Assembly: GCA_947497245.1 (NCBI GenBank)
Contig: CANMFO010000002.1
Span: forward strand, 62,001 to 126,000
Direction of reading: 5' to 3'
Length of the DNA stretch: 64,000 bases
Source: an uncultured Flavobacteriaceae bacterium
GTDB lineage: Bacteria; Bacteroidota; Bacteroidia; Flavobacteriales; Flavobacteriaceae
The notes under the pieces were generated by a model. That model was not told the DNA's origin. It worked only from the letters and a program-made list of their open reading frames with translations, and did no database searches. The first letter of the stretch is position 1. Each line of letters starts with the position of its first letter. Both the position numbers and the translations under genes were made by a program. This document shows, piece after piece, positions 32,689-40,837 of the stretch.

Positions 32689-33645
32689 TCAAAATTTATT
32701 GGGGAGTTTCAATTTTTCAAAGATTTTTGTACTGATCCAATAAATGCCCCGATACGGGTCTTTTACTTTCTTGAAAAAAAGATATTTGGCACCTGGGGAC
32801 AATGTCGGTGAACCCGCCCCCGCCCCTGTATTTACTTCTTTCCCAACACTTACCGCCTTGGTCCAGATATTTTCCCCTATTTGAAAAGAAATGTAAATCT
32901 GTTGAACGTCTCCATTCTCAGGCCGTGAGGTACAGAAAAGGATATAACTTTCATCCGGTGCGATTACCGAATTGCTTTCTCCATACTCAGAATTTATATT
33001 TGGACCCAGATTTTTCACATTTACAAAATTTCCGTTCGCCCATTCAGCGCGGTATATATCATCACCACCATAACCCCCTTGGCGTGAGGAACGAAAAAAA
33101 ATGTTCTTTTTCCTTGAAACAGAGGGGTACACTTCCCCTTCCGTTGTGTTGATTTCATTGCCGGCGTAAATGGGTGCTGACCAACCACTTTGGGTTTTTA
33201 TGGAATAATAAATGTCGAGTCCCGATGAACTTGGCTGCGGTCTGTCCGAAGCAAAGAACACGTAATTACCGTCAGGCGAGAAATTAATATCTACATCTGA
33301 ATATTGGCCAGAAAATGAAGCGGTCTTGGGACCTGTCCATTTATCATCAATTCGCTTGAAAGTTTTTATTTCATAGGTAGGCAGCGGTTTTTCCCGGGTG
33401 GCCTTGTAATAGGAGAAAAACATTTCCCTGCCCCCAGGTGAAAAGGCAAGGTTAAAACTCCTTTTTTCTCCCTTTGGATGATCCACCAAGCGCCCCCCGT
33501 TGAACAACTCCGCTTTGCATCCAGGTGGTTCCTGTCCGAAGTAATCTATCTCACTTTCCTGCGCATACACCTGGAATGCAAGTATCAATGGTAGTGCTAG
33601 TGCAAATGCCGGTTTTCCCATTTTATTTTTTGCGTTCGACAACAT
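32689..33645 (-). CDS. Secreted PD40/TolB-like beta-propeller protein
   Basis: About 318 residues from the ATG at 33645; a start at 33621 is also possible, and one at 33696 would overlap the cytochrome gene. The signal peptide (GKPAFALALPLILAFQVYAQ) precedes a propeller of PD40 repeats: FSPGGREMFFS, FSPDGNYVFFASDRP, SRKKNIFFRSSRQGGYGGDDIY, APDESYILFCTSRPENG and LSPGAKYLFFKK. It lies immediately after the di-haem cytochrome gene on the same strand, so the two may share an operon and a periplasmic role. The function of the propeller is unknown. Confidence 0.82.
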   Translation of the reverse strand: MLSNAKNKMGKPAFALALPLILAFQVYAQESEIDYFGQEPPGCKAELFNGGRLVDHPKGEKRSFNLAFSPGGREMFFSYYKATREKPLPTYEIKTFKRIDDKWTGPKTASFSGQYSDVDINFSPDGNYVFFASDRPQPSSSGLDIYYSIKTQSGWSAPIYAGNEINTTEGEVYPSVSRKKNIFFRSSRQGGYGGDDIYRAEWANGNFVNVKNLGPNINSEYGESNSVIAPDESYILFCTSRPENGDVQQIYISFQIGENIWTKAVSVGKEVNTGAGAGSPTLSPGAKYLFFKKVKDPYRGIYWISTKIFEKLKLPNKF

Positions 33646-33686
33646 AGGACCGCGCCCAATGGCCCTTTGTTCGTTCCCGCTCGTTT

Positions 33687-35174
33687 TTAAAGACACAACA
33701 TGTATGCGGTCAGGGCTTCTTTTTCCTTCTTGTTCAACCTGAGCTCCAAGATCAAATTGAAAAACTCAACGGTATCGTCCAGGGTGGGCAATCGGTCATC
33801 GTGCAAGTAAGGAGGGGAATCCTTTATTCCCCTCAACGGGAAGGTTTTAATGGGCCCTTCGGGCCTTCCCTTATAAAATCTTTCCACTTTCAGGTCGTGC
33901 ATGTAATCATCGACAAATGCCGGCCCACTGTGACAAGAGACGCATTTTGCCTTTCCCCTGAACAATTGTTCCCCGAACAATTCCTGTTTCGTGGATTTTT
34001 CAGGGATTAGATCGCCCATGGCATTTAATTTGGGAGCTGGGGGAAAATCGAGCATGGCGTTGAAGTCGCCCATTCTGTTCGCAACGGACTTTTGATGCGC
34101 CCTTGGCCCGATGTGCTGCATCATTCCAGGATCTCCATCAAAATACTCCTCGATTTCTGCAAAATGGTCCATACTCCTTATGGATCTTTTGGAGGCCAGC
34201 TGCAATAAATTATAGTTCCCTCTCATGGACGGCGTGCCCACACGGAGCCGGGCCAAGTGGGGCCTACTATCCGGAGCCAGTTCAAAAGCCGCATTGGTAT
34301 GGCCATTGACGTGACAGGAAAAGCATGATACACCGGCACTTGCCTCTTTCGTGACCCTATGTGTGGTTTGATTGAACCAAGTTGTGGGCGTGGGCCTTAC
34401 CAATTCTTTAAGACCTTCCATTTGTTCCGGTGTGAGCAGGCCATTGAATATTTCGTAGTAGTTCGCCAATGTAACTTCACGTCCTTTGGTAACATCACCA
34501 AGTTCTTTATGGGTCGTCAGGAACATTGGTGGTGGGAACTCGGGCAAATATTCATCGGGATAATCGTGGTCCACGTCAATTCTAATATGTTCTGGATGTA
34601 CCTTGTTCCAGCTGTCCGGAAAGACCATATGCGCGGTTGACGCCAAAGGATGTGCCAATGGTTTAAAGGGAAACAAGTCCCTGGCCTTGATCTCTTGGGG
34701 CGATAATTTGGATAACTCCCCAAATGAGGTAATCCCTTTGGGCAGCCGTGTCACGGGGCCTTTCATAATGGGCTTTCTTCCCCCCGACATAAATTGACCG
34801 CCGATGGTTTCATTGGTGAAATCGTATCGAGAGTTCATGTAGGCGTCAATGTCGCCCATTAATCCGGGTTTTTGGCCTTCATGGAATTTAAGCCACTCTT
34901 CCCACTCCATTGGAAGGTTTGGGTCCATAAATGAAGATTTTCCCTTACCTCCGTATTTCCACAGATCGAAAGGCGTTCGCTCTCCTTTTTTTATATCGGG
35001 AAAAGGCATTAAAGAATCAATATGACCGGATCCCAGACCGTAATCGGGCTCTGTATAATCTTCAATAACGGCTCCGGGCGATTGGAGCAAATGCAAGTTG
35101 TTGTTTACCATTTGAAAGCTGAAGAACAATAAGCTGCCAAACAATGCAGCGTATCCCAATCCCTTTTTTTTCAT
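33687..35174 (-). CDS. Secreted di-haem cytochrome c (cytochrome c peroxidase-like)
   Basis: 495 residues with an N-terminal membrane/signal segment (LGYAALFGSLLFFSFQM). Two CxxCH haem sites: VSCFSCHVNGH at about residue 285 and KCVSCHSGPAF at about 410. The C-terminal part FPLRGIKDSPPYLHDDRLPTLDDTVEFFN (about 455-483) matches the conserved end of the di-haem peroxidase/MauG superfamily. The N-terminal ~250 residues have no recognised domain. Probably oxidises or detoxifies a substrate in the periplasm. The propeller protein follows in the same operon. Confidence 0.83.
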   Translation of the reverse strand: MKKKGLGYAALFGSLLFFSFQMVNNNLHLLQSPGAVIEDYTEPDYGLGSGHIDSLMPFPDIKKGERTPFDLWKYGGKGKSSFMDPNLPMEWEEWLKFHEGQKPGLMGDIDAYMNSRYDFTNETIGGQFMSGGRKPIMKGPVTRLPKGITSFGELSKLSPQEIKARDLFPFKPLAHPLASTAHMVFPDSWNKVHPEHIRIDVDHDYPDEYLPEFPPPMFLTTHKELGDVTKGREVTLANYYEIFNGLLTPEQMEGLKELVRPTPTTWFNQTTHRVTKEASAGVSCFSCHVNGHTNAAFELAPDSRPHLARLRVGTPSMRGNYNLLQLASKRSIRSMDHFAEIEEYFDGDPGMMQHIGPRAHQKSVANRMGDFNAMLDFPPAPKLNAMGDLIPEKSTKQELFGEQLFRGKAKCVSCHSGPAFVDDYMHDLKVERFYKGRPEGPIKTFPLRGIKDSPPYLHDDRLPTLDDTVEFFNLILELRLNKKEKEALTAYMLCL

Positions 35175-35347
35175 GTTTTTGGATGTTTTGTCAAAGTGCT
35201 TATGATCATTTTTGAAGTATTGTTCCCCCTATCGAATTCCGTTATCACCAGTTCGATCCTTGCGGCCCGATCGACACTGGAATTCAGGTCACCGTTTGAA
35301 TAGGGGGTATGGGTACATAACTTGCAAAGTAAGAAGGTCCATGAAAT

Positions 35348-35673
35348 TCACATATGACATTTATCAGTTTTATGGAATGATCGATCGATGGGAAGGAAGG
35401 GCACGCATGTAAAAACCTTCATTTCAGGGATAATGGCAAACCAAAATTCCCCATGTTTTATCTCCGGCGCATTTCCATATGGACAATTGATTGCTTGGGA
35501 CAAAGCCCAAAGCTCCACTGTTGTTATAGAATATGTCCTGTCCGGAATGTGATAGTGCATTATCTGGAGCCACACTACCTTTTTGTCATTTTGGGTGATT
35601 TTAAATGTTGAAGAATCTCCCTTTTGAAGTCTAGGGGAAATCCGGAAAAAAACATGGAGTTCCCAGTGGATCT
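35348..35673 (-). other. Open frame of unclear status downstream of the esterase gene
   Basis: A frame without stops runs on the minus strand from near the esterase stop (35674), in a different phase, down to 35348. From about 35607 it reads GDSSTFKITQNDKKVVWLQ, followed by a hydrophobic stretch. The only in-frame ATGs are deep inside (for example 35575). I recognise no family. It may be the remnant of a gene truncated by rearrangement, or chance. The rest of 35175-35347, the leader of the cytochrome gene, shows nothing. Confidence 0.25.
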
Positions 35674-37485
35674 TTAGTTCGTCTTCCGATCGTGGTTCTG
35701 TACTTTCAAAGGGATTGCAACCGGATCTTTGGTTTCAAGACGGCTTGGCGTCAGGTAAGAATACCTCAGTGTATGGTCCTCGGTTTTATGCAGGTATTCG
35801 ATGCGAAAAGGGTGATACCCTGCGGACAATGGAACGATATAGGACATGGGATGGTAATTTCCGTCCCATTTTAATATGGGCCGGCCATCCAAATAGAGTT
35901 TGGAACCTTTATCGGCCTGAAAAATAAAAATATAGTACCCTTCTTCCTTGGTTTCAAGAAATCCATCGATCAACAGGGCATAGTTTTTTTTGCGCGGAAG
36001 ATCAGCGATATTAAAATCGATATCCGTTATGCCTGTCTTTTTTGGGGATAGTCCATCCAGATCGGGCCATTGATCCCAATCCCCTTCGTAATAGGCATAC
36101 TTAAATCCACCCGTGTTCAGGTCTTTTGGTTTGGAAACCGGCCTTAGCATCTCTCCCGGGCTAAAATCCCCGCTTGCGGTAATATCATAGGCACTCCGGT
36201 TTGAGAAACGTTTAAAAGTAATCTTCGCAGGGCCGTTCAAGGCAATCTCTGGCACAACCTTGTCGGACTGTCTTGTTGGAATACTTCCGTCCAGGGTATA
36301 GTGGACCCTCTTTGGGTCATTAAAATACCAGATTTTGACGGGCTTGTCTTTTACGACCGTACCGTTCATTGGATGGTATTCAATGGAATTGGTCATGCCC
36401 GCATAGGTAAACTTCAGGCCGTCATAGGTGCCCTTTAACCTTAATGAGCTATGCGACTCGTTGGGGTACGAATTTACTTTCCAGGTCAATTGGGGAGGAG
36501 CCATTTCTTTCAGGATCTTCTCCAAGGTGTCCATTTTCATCTCATGAAAAGCCTTGCCTTCCCGTCCGCTGATAAAAAGTGTGGTATTTGCCCCGGCCAG
36601 GTCCGGTAATTTATCGGCTGCCATTTTTGGGATGAGACTATTGTCCCACCAGAGGCTTGGGTCGACCGCGATATACGATTTAAAAGAAGCGCTGGCGTTT
36701 AGCATGGCGTACACTGCGAACATGCCACTCAGCGAGTGCCCCCACAGCGTATTATCGCCGTTGGAAGGATATCGACCGTCGATATAGGGGATGAGCTCCT
36801 TTGTGATATAGTGGAGAAATTTTTCCCCACCGCCGGACGTTTCCCAATTTTCGAGCTGAGTGGGGGTCAACTCCCGGTTTCGATCGATACCCATTACACT
36901 TACAATGATAGTTGGGGGCATATTTCCCTCCCCTTCCACAAAACGCTGGAGCCTACTGATCAATCCCGTATTCCAGTTTCCACCGTCGAGTACATACAGC
37001 ACGTCGTATTTATCGGTACTCCCCAAGGTATGGCCCGTTGGGGTAAATACTTGTATATATCTTTTTTGGTTCAACGCTTCAGAATGTATCGAATCGAGCT
37101 TACCGTTGAACGATTCGGTGAACACGGTGTCCTGGGCCCTATCGAGTGCAATAGTACCCAGATCTAGTTTTCTTTTATCCTTTGAAATGCTTATCCGCTG
37201 GAAATGCGTTTTGTACCCGATACGCCGTACTTCCACAATAAAAGTGCCCTCGGGAAGCCGGTCGATCTTAAAAGAACCATTTTCCCGGGTGATTCCCTCG
37301 GTCACCGTTTCCGACCCGTCTTCGGATTTAATGACAAGGGCCACATATAGGATGGGTTTTTGTAAGACTCTGTCGATTACCTTTCCGGTTACGCTTCCGA
37401 TTTTTTGATCGGGATCAAGCTCTGGGTGGCTTGCCGAGAGGGAACAACAGATGAACAGGGCGATAAGCAATACTTCTTTTCTCAT
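35674..37485 (-). CDS. Multidomain secreted esterase: CarboxypepD_reg, alpha/beta hydrolase, chitobiase-C-like, PA14
   Basis: 603 residues. Signal peptide (about 1-19); a carboxypeptidase-regulatory-like beta-sandwich (about 28-110, GSVTGKVIDRVLQKPILYVALVI); and an esterase domain of the IroE/esterase-D type (about 120-365), with the nucleophile in TLWGHSLSGMFAVYA (about 243-257) and the histidine probably in NESHSSLRL. Then a chitobiase C-terminal-like segment (VHYTLDGSIPTRQ, about 393-405) and a PA14-like carbohydrate module (about 470-590, DGFLETKEEGYYIFIFQAD and LYLDGRPILKWDG). Together this suggests a glycan-binding periplasmic or surface esterase. It lies 12 bp after the GDYXXLXY gene. 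Confidence 0.83.
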   Translation of the reverse strand: MRKEVLLIALFICCSLSASHPELDPDQKIGSVTGKVIDRVLQKPILYVALVIKSEDGSETVTEGITRENGSFKIDRLPEGTFIVEVRRIGYKTHFQRISISKDKRKLDLGTIALDRAQDTVFTESFNGKLDSIHSEALNQKRYIQVFTPTGHTLGSTDKYDVLYVLDGGNWNTGLISRLQRFVEGEGNMPPTIIVSVMGIDRNRELTPTQLENWETSGGGEKFLHYITKELIPYIDGRYPSNGDNTLWGHSLSGMFAVYAMLNASASFKSYIAVDPSLWWDNSLIPKMAADKLPDLAGANTTLFISGREGKAFHEMKMDTLEKILKEMAPPQLTWKVNSYPNESHSSLRLKGTYDGLKFTYAGMTNSIEYHPMNGTVVKDKPVKIWYFNDPKRVHYTLDGSIPTRQSDKVVPEIALNGPAKITFKRFSNRSAYDITASGDFSPGEMLRPVSKPKDLNTGGFKYAYYEGDWDQWPDLDGLSPKKTGITDIDFNIADLPRKKNYALLIDGFLETKEEGYYIFIFQADKGSKLYLDGRPILKWDGNYHPMSYIVPLSAGYHPFRIEYLHKTEDHTLRYSYLTPSRLETKDPVAIPLKVQNHDRKTN

Positions 37486-37497
37486 GAAGGGTCCGTT

Positions 37498-38070
37498 TTA
37501 TTCCTGGTTTGCATTGACCAATTCCCCTATCGGGGTTCCATCGATCAAAACGTCTTTTAGCACCGCTTCCCCATTTTTGATACTAACCAGGGCATAGGCT
37601 GTTTTACTGGTATCCATTTCGGTCCGTCTGTACGTTTGTTCTGCTTCCGGGGCCTTTGATTCCTCCATGTAAAACCGGTCAAAGGGATAGTCGATCGTTA
37701 GTTCGTTTGCGCTGTTTCCTGAAACGAAACGGACTTTTGCCCTAAGAAAGTCCCGCTGGTCCGTTGGCTTTTCCTTCAAGACCGATTTTGGCTTGGCAAA
37801 CCCGGCGTCGTCCGTAGTCAGGGAAACATAGATTTCCTCGCCTCTGGTCCAGTCCGCTTCGTTTTCGACTGCAATGGTATCCTCGTTATAACTAAGGGTA
37901 ATGTATTTCCCCCGGAACGGATCGTTTGGATCAATGGGAGCGGTCTTGAATCTGTATTCCGTTCCCGTCTCCATTATTTCTTCCCTGTCCCATATCATTT
38001 TGGCGGGAACGGCCAATTGCATCAGGGCAATCAAAATAAATGCGGGCAGTACCATTTTTTTGCTATCCAT
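37498..38070 (-). CDS. GDYXXLXY-domain protein
   Basis: 190 residues with a membrane anchor (about 8-22) and the family motif in DPFRGKYITLSYN (about 49-61). The stretch KTAYALVSIKNGEAVLKDVLIDG is also conserved. Function unknown in the family, but it is nearly always paired with a DUF2157 membrane protein, as here: it overlaps the DUF2157 gene by 8 bp. Confidence 0.87.
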   Translation of the reverse strand: MDSKKMVLPAFILIALMQLAVPAKMIWDREEIMETGTEYRFKTAPIDPNDPFRGKYITLSYNEDTIAVENEADWTRGEEIYVSLTTDDAGFAKPKSVLKEKPTDQRDFLRAKVRFVSGNSANELTIDYPFDRFYMEESKAPEAEQTYRRTEMDTSKTAYALVSIKNGEAVLKDVLIDGTPIGELVNANQE

Positions 38071-39346
38071 TTGTCTTTCTTTTTTTTAGCATCCCATAGT
38101 TTGCAGCGAAGAACCCTACACCCACTGAAATGAACAAAATCCCCCTAAGCACAAAACTCAGGTCGGTATCGAAAAACCTGCAAATGACCAGGGCCGTGAT
38201 TATCAGTAGGCCATAGTTTAAGATTCCCAGGTGATCTTGCCTTGCCCCATTCCAAATGGTCAGGACGCCAATGGCAAAAACATAAATATTGATGAGCACT
38301 ACCGCAACTGGCGAAGACAGCCCAAGCAGGAAGGCGATGATAAACAGAATGAACATGGGTGCTATGGGTTTGATGTGGTTCAACGACCTATTCCTTTGGT
38401 GTAAATACAACAATACCAGCGCCAACAATGAGATGATCGTCGATGCCAAAAATTCAGGTGTCGCAACAATTTCATCGAAGGAAAGATCTTTTCTTCTCAA
38501 ATCTTCCCAAAACCAATCAAAGCTCAATGTCAACAGCAGCACAATGGTCCCCGTGGCCCCTAACACTTTGTAGCCGTTATTTTTTAGTTTTTGCCGGGCA
38601 AAAAATGTTTTGACCCCTATCAAATAGAGCAACCCAAAAAGACTGAAATAGGCAATGAACATCAATTCGTCCGTCCTTTTTGCCACTGTTCCCAGCGCGA
38701 TCACGACCGATAAGGGGACCAGCCAATTGTGGAAAAGCATAAAATTGCCTTTCGGCTTTTTTTTGTACAAAAGGTAATAATGGGGCAAGGCGAGCAATAA
38801 CAGGATCCAATAGGGATATGCGTCGGAGGAAGGATATGACCAATAGCCTGTTTCGCAGGCATAATAGGTGATGCCCATTAGATACAGCAATGATGCCGTG
38901 GAAGATTTCATTATGTATATCAAGGGAAGCGAGAGCAGCATCCAGCTAAGCAGAAACGAACCCAAATTTCCGGGGATGTGGTAAACCTGACTTATGAGCG
39001 AGATGCTCGACCCGATGGCGAAGAACAAAAAGGCCGTGGCGCTTTCCCTCCATGTGGTACTGTGCTGTTTTTTGATCAGTACAAATCCACACAGTATTTG
39101 CCCCAGGAGCAATGGCAGAAAAGCGAAGAGGGTTTTTGTCCGTCGCGAAAGCACGTCCCAGTTATGCGCTATCACCAGGATAACTCCAAGTCCGACCAGT
39201 ATGGCGCCCAAAACTCCAAAAACAATAAAAAGCCTGTTGGTCGATGATTTGCCCTTGTTTTTGTAGTAATCTCTGATGCTGTCCGCGCTATCTTTTGTGA
39301 TGACCCCGGCTTGTACGAGTTCCTGGATGTCTTTGCGTATGCTCAT
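38063..39346 (-). CDS. DUF2157 multi-pass membrane protein
   Basis: 427 residues. The soluble N-terminal segment SIRKDIQELVQAGVITKDSADSIRDYYKN (about 2-30) has the family helix pattern. It is followed by about twelve membrane helices (FIVFGVLGAILVGLGVILVIAHNWD near 40-64 is the DUF2157 hallmark). Partner of the GDYXXLXY protein, with which it overlaps; the pair probably forms one complex of unknown function in the inner membrane. Confidence 0.88.
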   Translation of the reverse strand: MSIRKDIQELVQAGVITKDSADSIRDYYKNKGKSSTNRLFIVFGVLGAILVGLGVILVIAHNWDVLSRRTKTLFAFLPLLLGQILCGFVLIKKQHSTTWRESATAFLFFAIGSSISLISQVYHIPGNLGSFLLSWMLLSLPLIYIMKSSTASLLYLMGITYYACETGYWSYPSSDAYPYWILLLLALPHYYLLYKKKPKGNFMLFHNWLVPLSVVIALGTVAKRTDELMFIAYFSLFGLLYLIGVKTFFARQKLKNNGYKVLGATGTIVLLLTLSFDWFWEDLRRKDLSFDEIVATPEFLASTIISLLALVLLYLHQRNRSLNHIKPIAPMFILFIIAFLLGLSSPVAVVLINIYVFAIGVLTIWNGARQDHLGILNYGLLIITALVICRFFDTDLSFVLRGILFISVGVGFFAANYGMLKKRKTNG

Positions 39347-39468
39347 GCTCCTATTTTAGCTGATCGCCAGTGGTTTGTTTATGGCATATTTCCCACATTG
39401 GGAGACTATATTTTCGCTTTAGTGCGTATTGGTTTTTTTTTGACCCGGTGCTCTGCTGGCACGGGTTT

Positions 39469-39888
39469 TTATTTTATCAGTTGAACCAGTACGCCCAATA
39501 TCCCGATGATCAAACTCACTGGCGAAAATAGTTTTGTGTCGAGCTTTCCAAATTCCGTTTTTTTCACACTTTTAAAAAACCCAACGTACTTAAACTCTCC
39601 CATTGCCCGCAAAAGAAATAATATTGGAATGGCCCAACCTCCATACAGCATTATCCATTCCGGTAAATGGTATTCCATAAGTCCGGATTTGAATACATAA
39701 AAGATCGCAAAAACGGTCAATCCCATTCCAACCAGGGCACTGTCCATTTTTTTTGGATCCAATACACTTTCTCCGTTTTCTTTAATCGGTAGGGATTCCG
39801 AAAACCCAAATTTCCCTCCAATTGCCCAATAGAAATGGATTGTTCCAAGTCCCATTAGGATTACGCACAATACAATGGATAAAATCAT
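39469..39888 (-). CDS. DUF3995 membrane protein
   Basis: 139 residues with about four membrane helices. The family motif near the N-terminus is GLGTIHFYWAIGGKFGF (about 13-29), followed by KMDSALVGMGLTVFAIFYV and FLLRAMGEFKYVGFF. Function unknown. Small stand-alone gene between the DUF2157 operon and an ASCH-domain lipoprotein gene. Confidence 0.82.
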   Translation of the reverse strand: MILSIVLCVILMGLGTIHFYWAIGGKFGFSESLPIKENGESVLDPKKMDSALVGMGLTVFAIFYVFKSGLMEYHLPEWIMLYGGWAIPILFLLRAMGEFKYVGFFKSVKKTEFGKLDTKLFSPVSLIIGILGVLVQLIK

Positions 39889-39958
39889 AATTTCTGTTCT
39901 TTGTTCCCAAAGGTATGTTTACACTGCGGTGGACCATGCTTTATATACCCCGTTGCCA

Positions 39959-40507
39959 TTAGTGCTTTTCTGTCCAGATGGTTTCAAAGCTTTCGCAGAC
40001 TATCAGCATTTCTTCCGTAGGTTGCTTCCCGTTTTCTTCCATGGCGCCCGCAAAAAAATCCCAATGTGCTTTTTTCCATTTTTTGAGCGGCTCGATTTTC
40101 GTTCCCATATCCATTTCGGCATACGCTTTGGATATTTGATTGAACGGAACGGTATCTACCCTTTTAATTTCAATTATCGCCCGTGTCTTTCCGTCAAAAT
40201 CGGTTATGATATGTTTTGTTCCCACTTTTGGCAAATCGGCATGGGCTTCTTCATACCAAGAATACAAACCGGAACCTGCTTTCTTTTTTCCATTCAAAAT
40301 TAATTCCGCTAGCCGATTTGCATCTTCTTTATTGTTATGAAAATACCAAGAATCCGGTAGGTCGTCTTTTTTGAACTCCGGATTTGATTGGGTATAGTTG
40401 TCCCACATGTCATAAACGGTCTTGTCAATTCCGTTTTCGGTTTCCTTTTTTGTATCGCTTTTGCAACCCATCAAAATCAAAAACAACACGATCGATATAG
40501 GTCTCAT
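39959..40507 (-). CDS. ASCH-domain lipoprotein
   Basis: 182 residues. The lipobox LILMGCKSD (Cys about 15) marks export, which is unusual for an ASCH/PUA-like domain. The domain resembles the YhfF type: DMWDNYTQSNPEFKK, then LAELILNGKKKAGSGLYSWYEEAHADLPKVG (about 67-97) and RAIIEIKRVDTVPFNQI (about 108-124). Cytoplasmic YhfF-like proteins may bind nucleic acid, so export suggests a different ligand. Lone gene; no partner seen. Confidence 0.75.
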   Translation of the reverse strand: MRPISIVLFLILMGCKSDTKKETENGIDKTVYDMWDNYTQSNPEFKKDDLPDSWYFHNNKEDANRLAELILNGKKKAGSGLYSWYEEAHADLPKVGTKHIITDFDGKTRAIIEIKRVDTVPFNQISKAYAEMDMGTKIEPLKKWKKAHWDFFAGAMEENGKQPTEEMLIVCESFETIWTEKH

Positions 40508-40837
40508 AGTTTCTTCGGTATTGATGGCACCAACGGCACATAGTCGCTCGCACGTATATTTCTTTTATGACCTTGAAGATATAAATATTCCGGTGGATAC
40601 CACTGTTAAGGTTTTTAAAGAAGGCTGGCTTGGACGCTTGTCCCATTTCTGTAAAAGTATGGGAACCTCGTCTAGCCGGTACGGGAGAACTTTGATATTC
40701 AATTTGATCTAGGTGTAACGATTTGCAAATTCTTAAGTCCTTAAGTTGGACCATTTCCATTTATACTTCCTGTAGATCCGCTTTTGGGAAGTAAAAGTGC
40801 AAGCTTGTAGTTTTAAATCATAGTGATAGAATATAGT
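40508..40837. other. Intergenic region upstream of permease gene
   Basis: Contains no frame I can support. A 111-codon frame on the minus strand (40425-40760) runs into the ASCH lipoprotein gene out of phase and resembles no family. The sequence presumably holds the permease promoter and the lipoprotein promoter. Confidence 0.4.

Noticed and set aside
40425-40760. 111-codon minus-strand frame
   Set aside because: Overlaps the lipoprotein gene out of phase and has no family signature.
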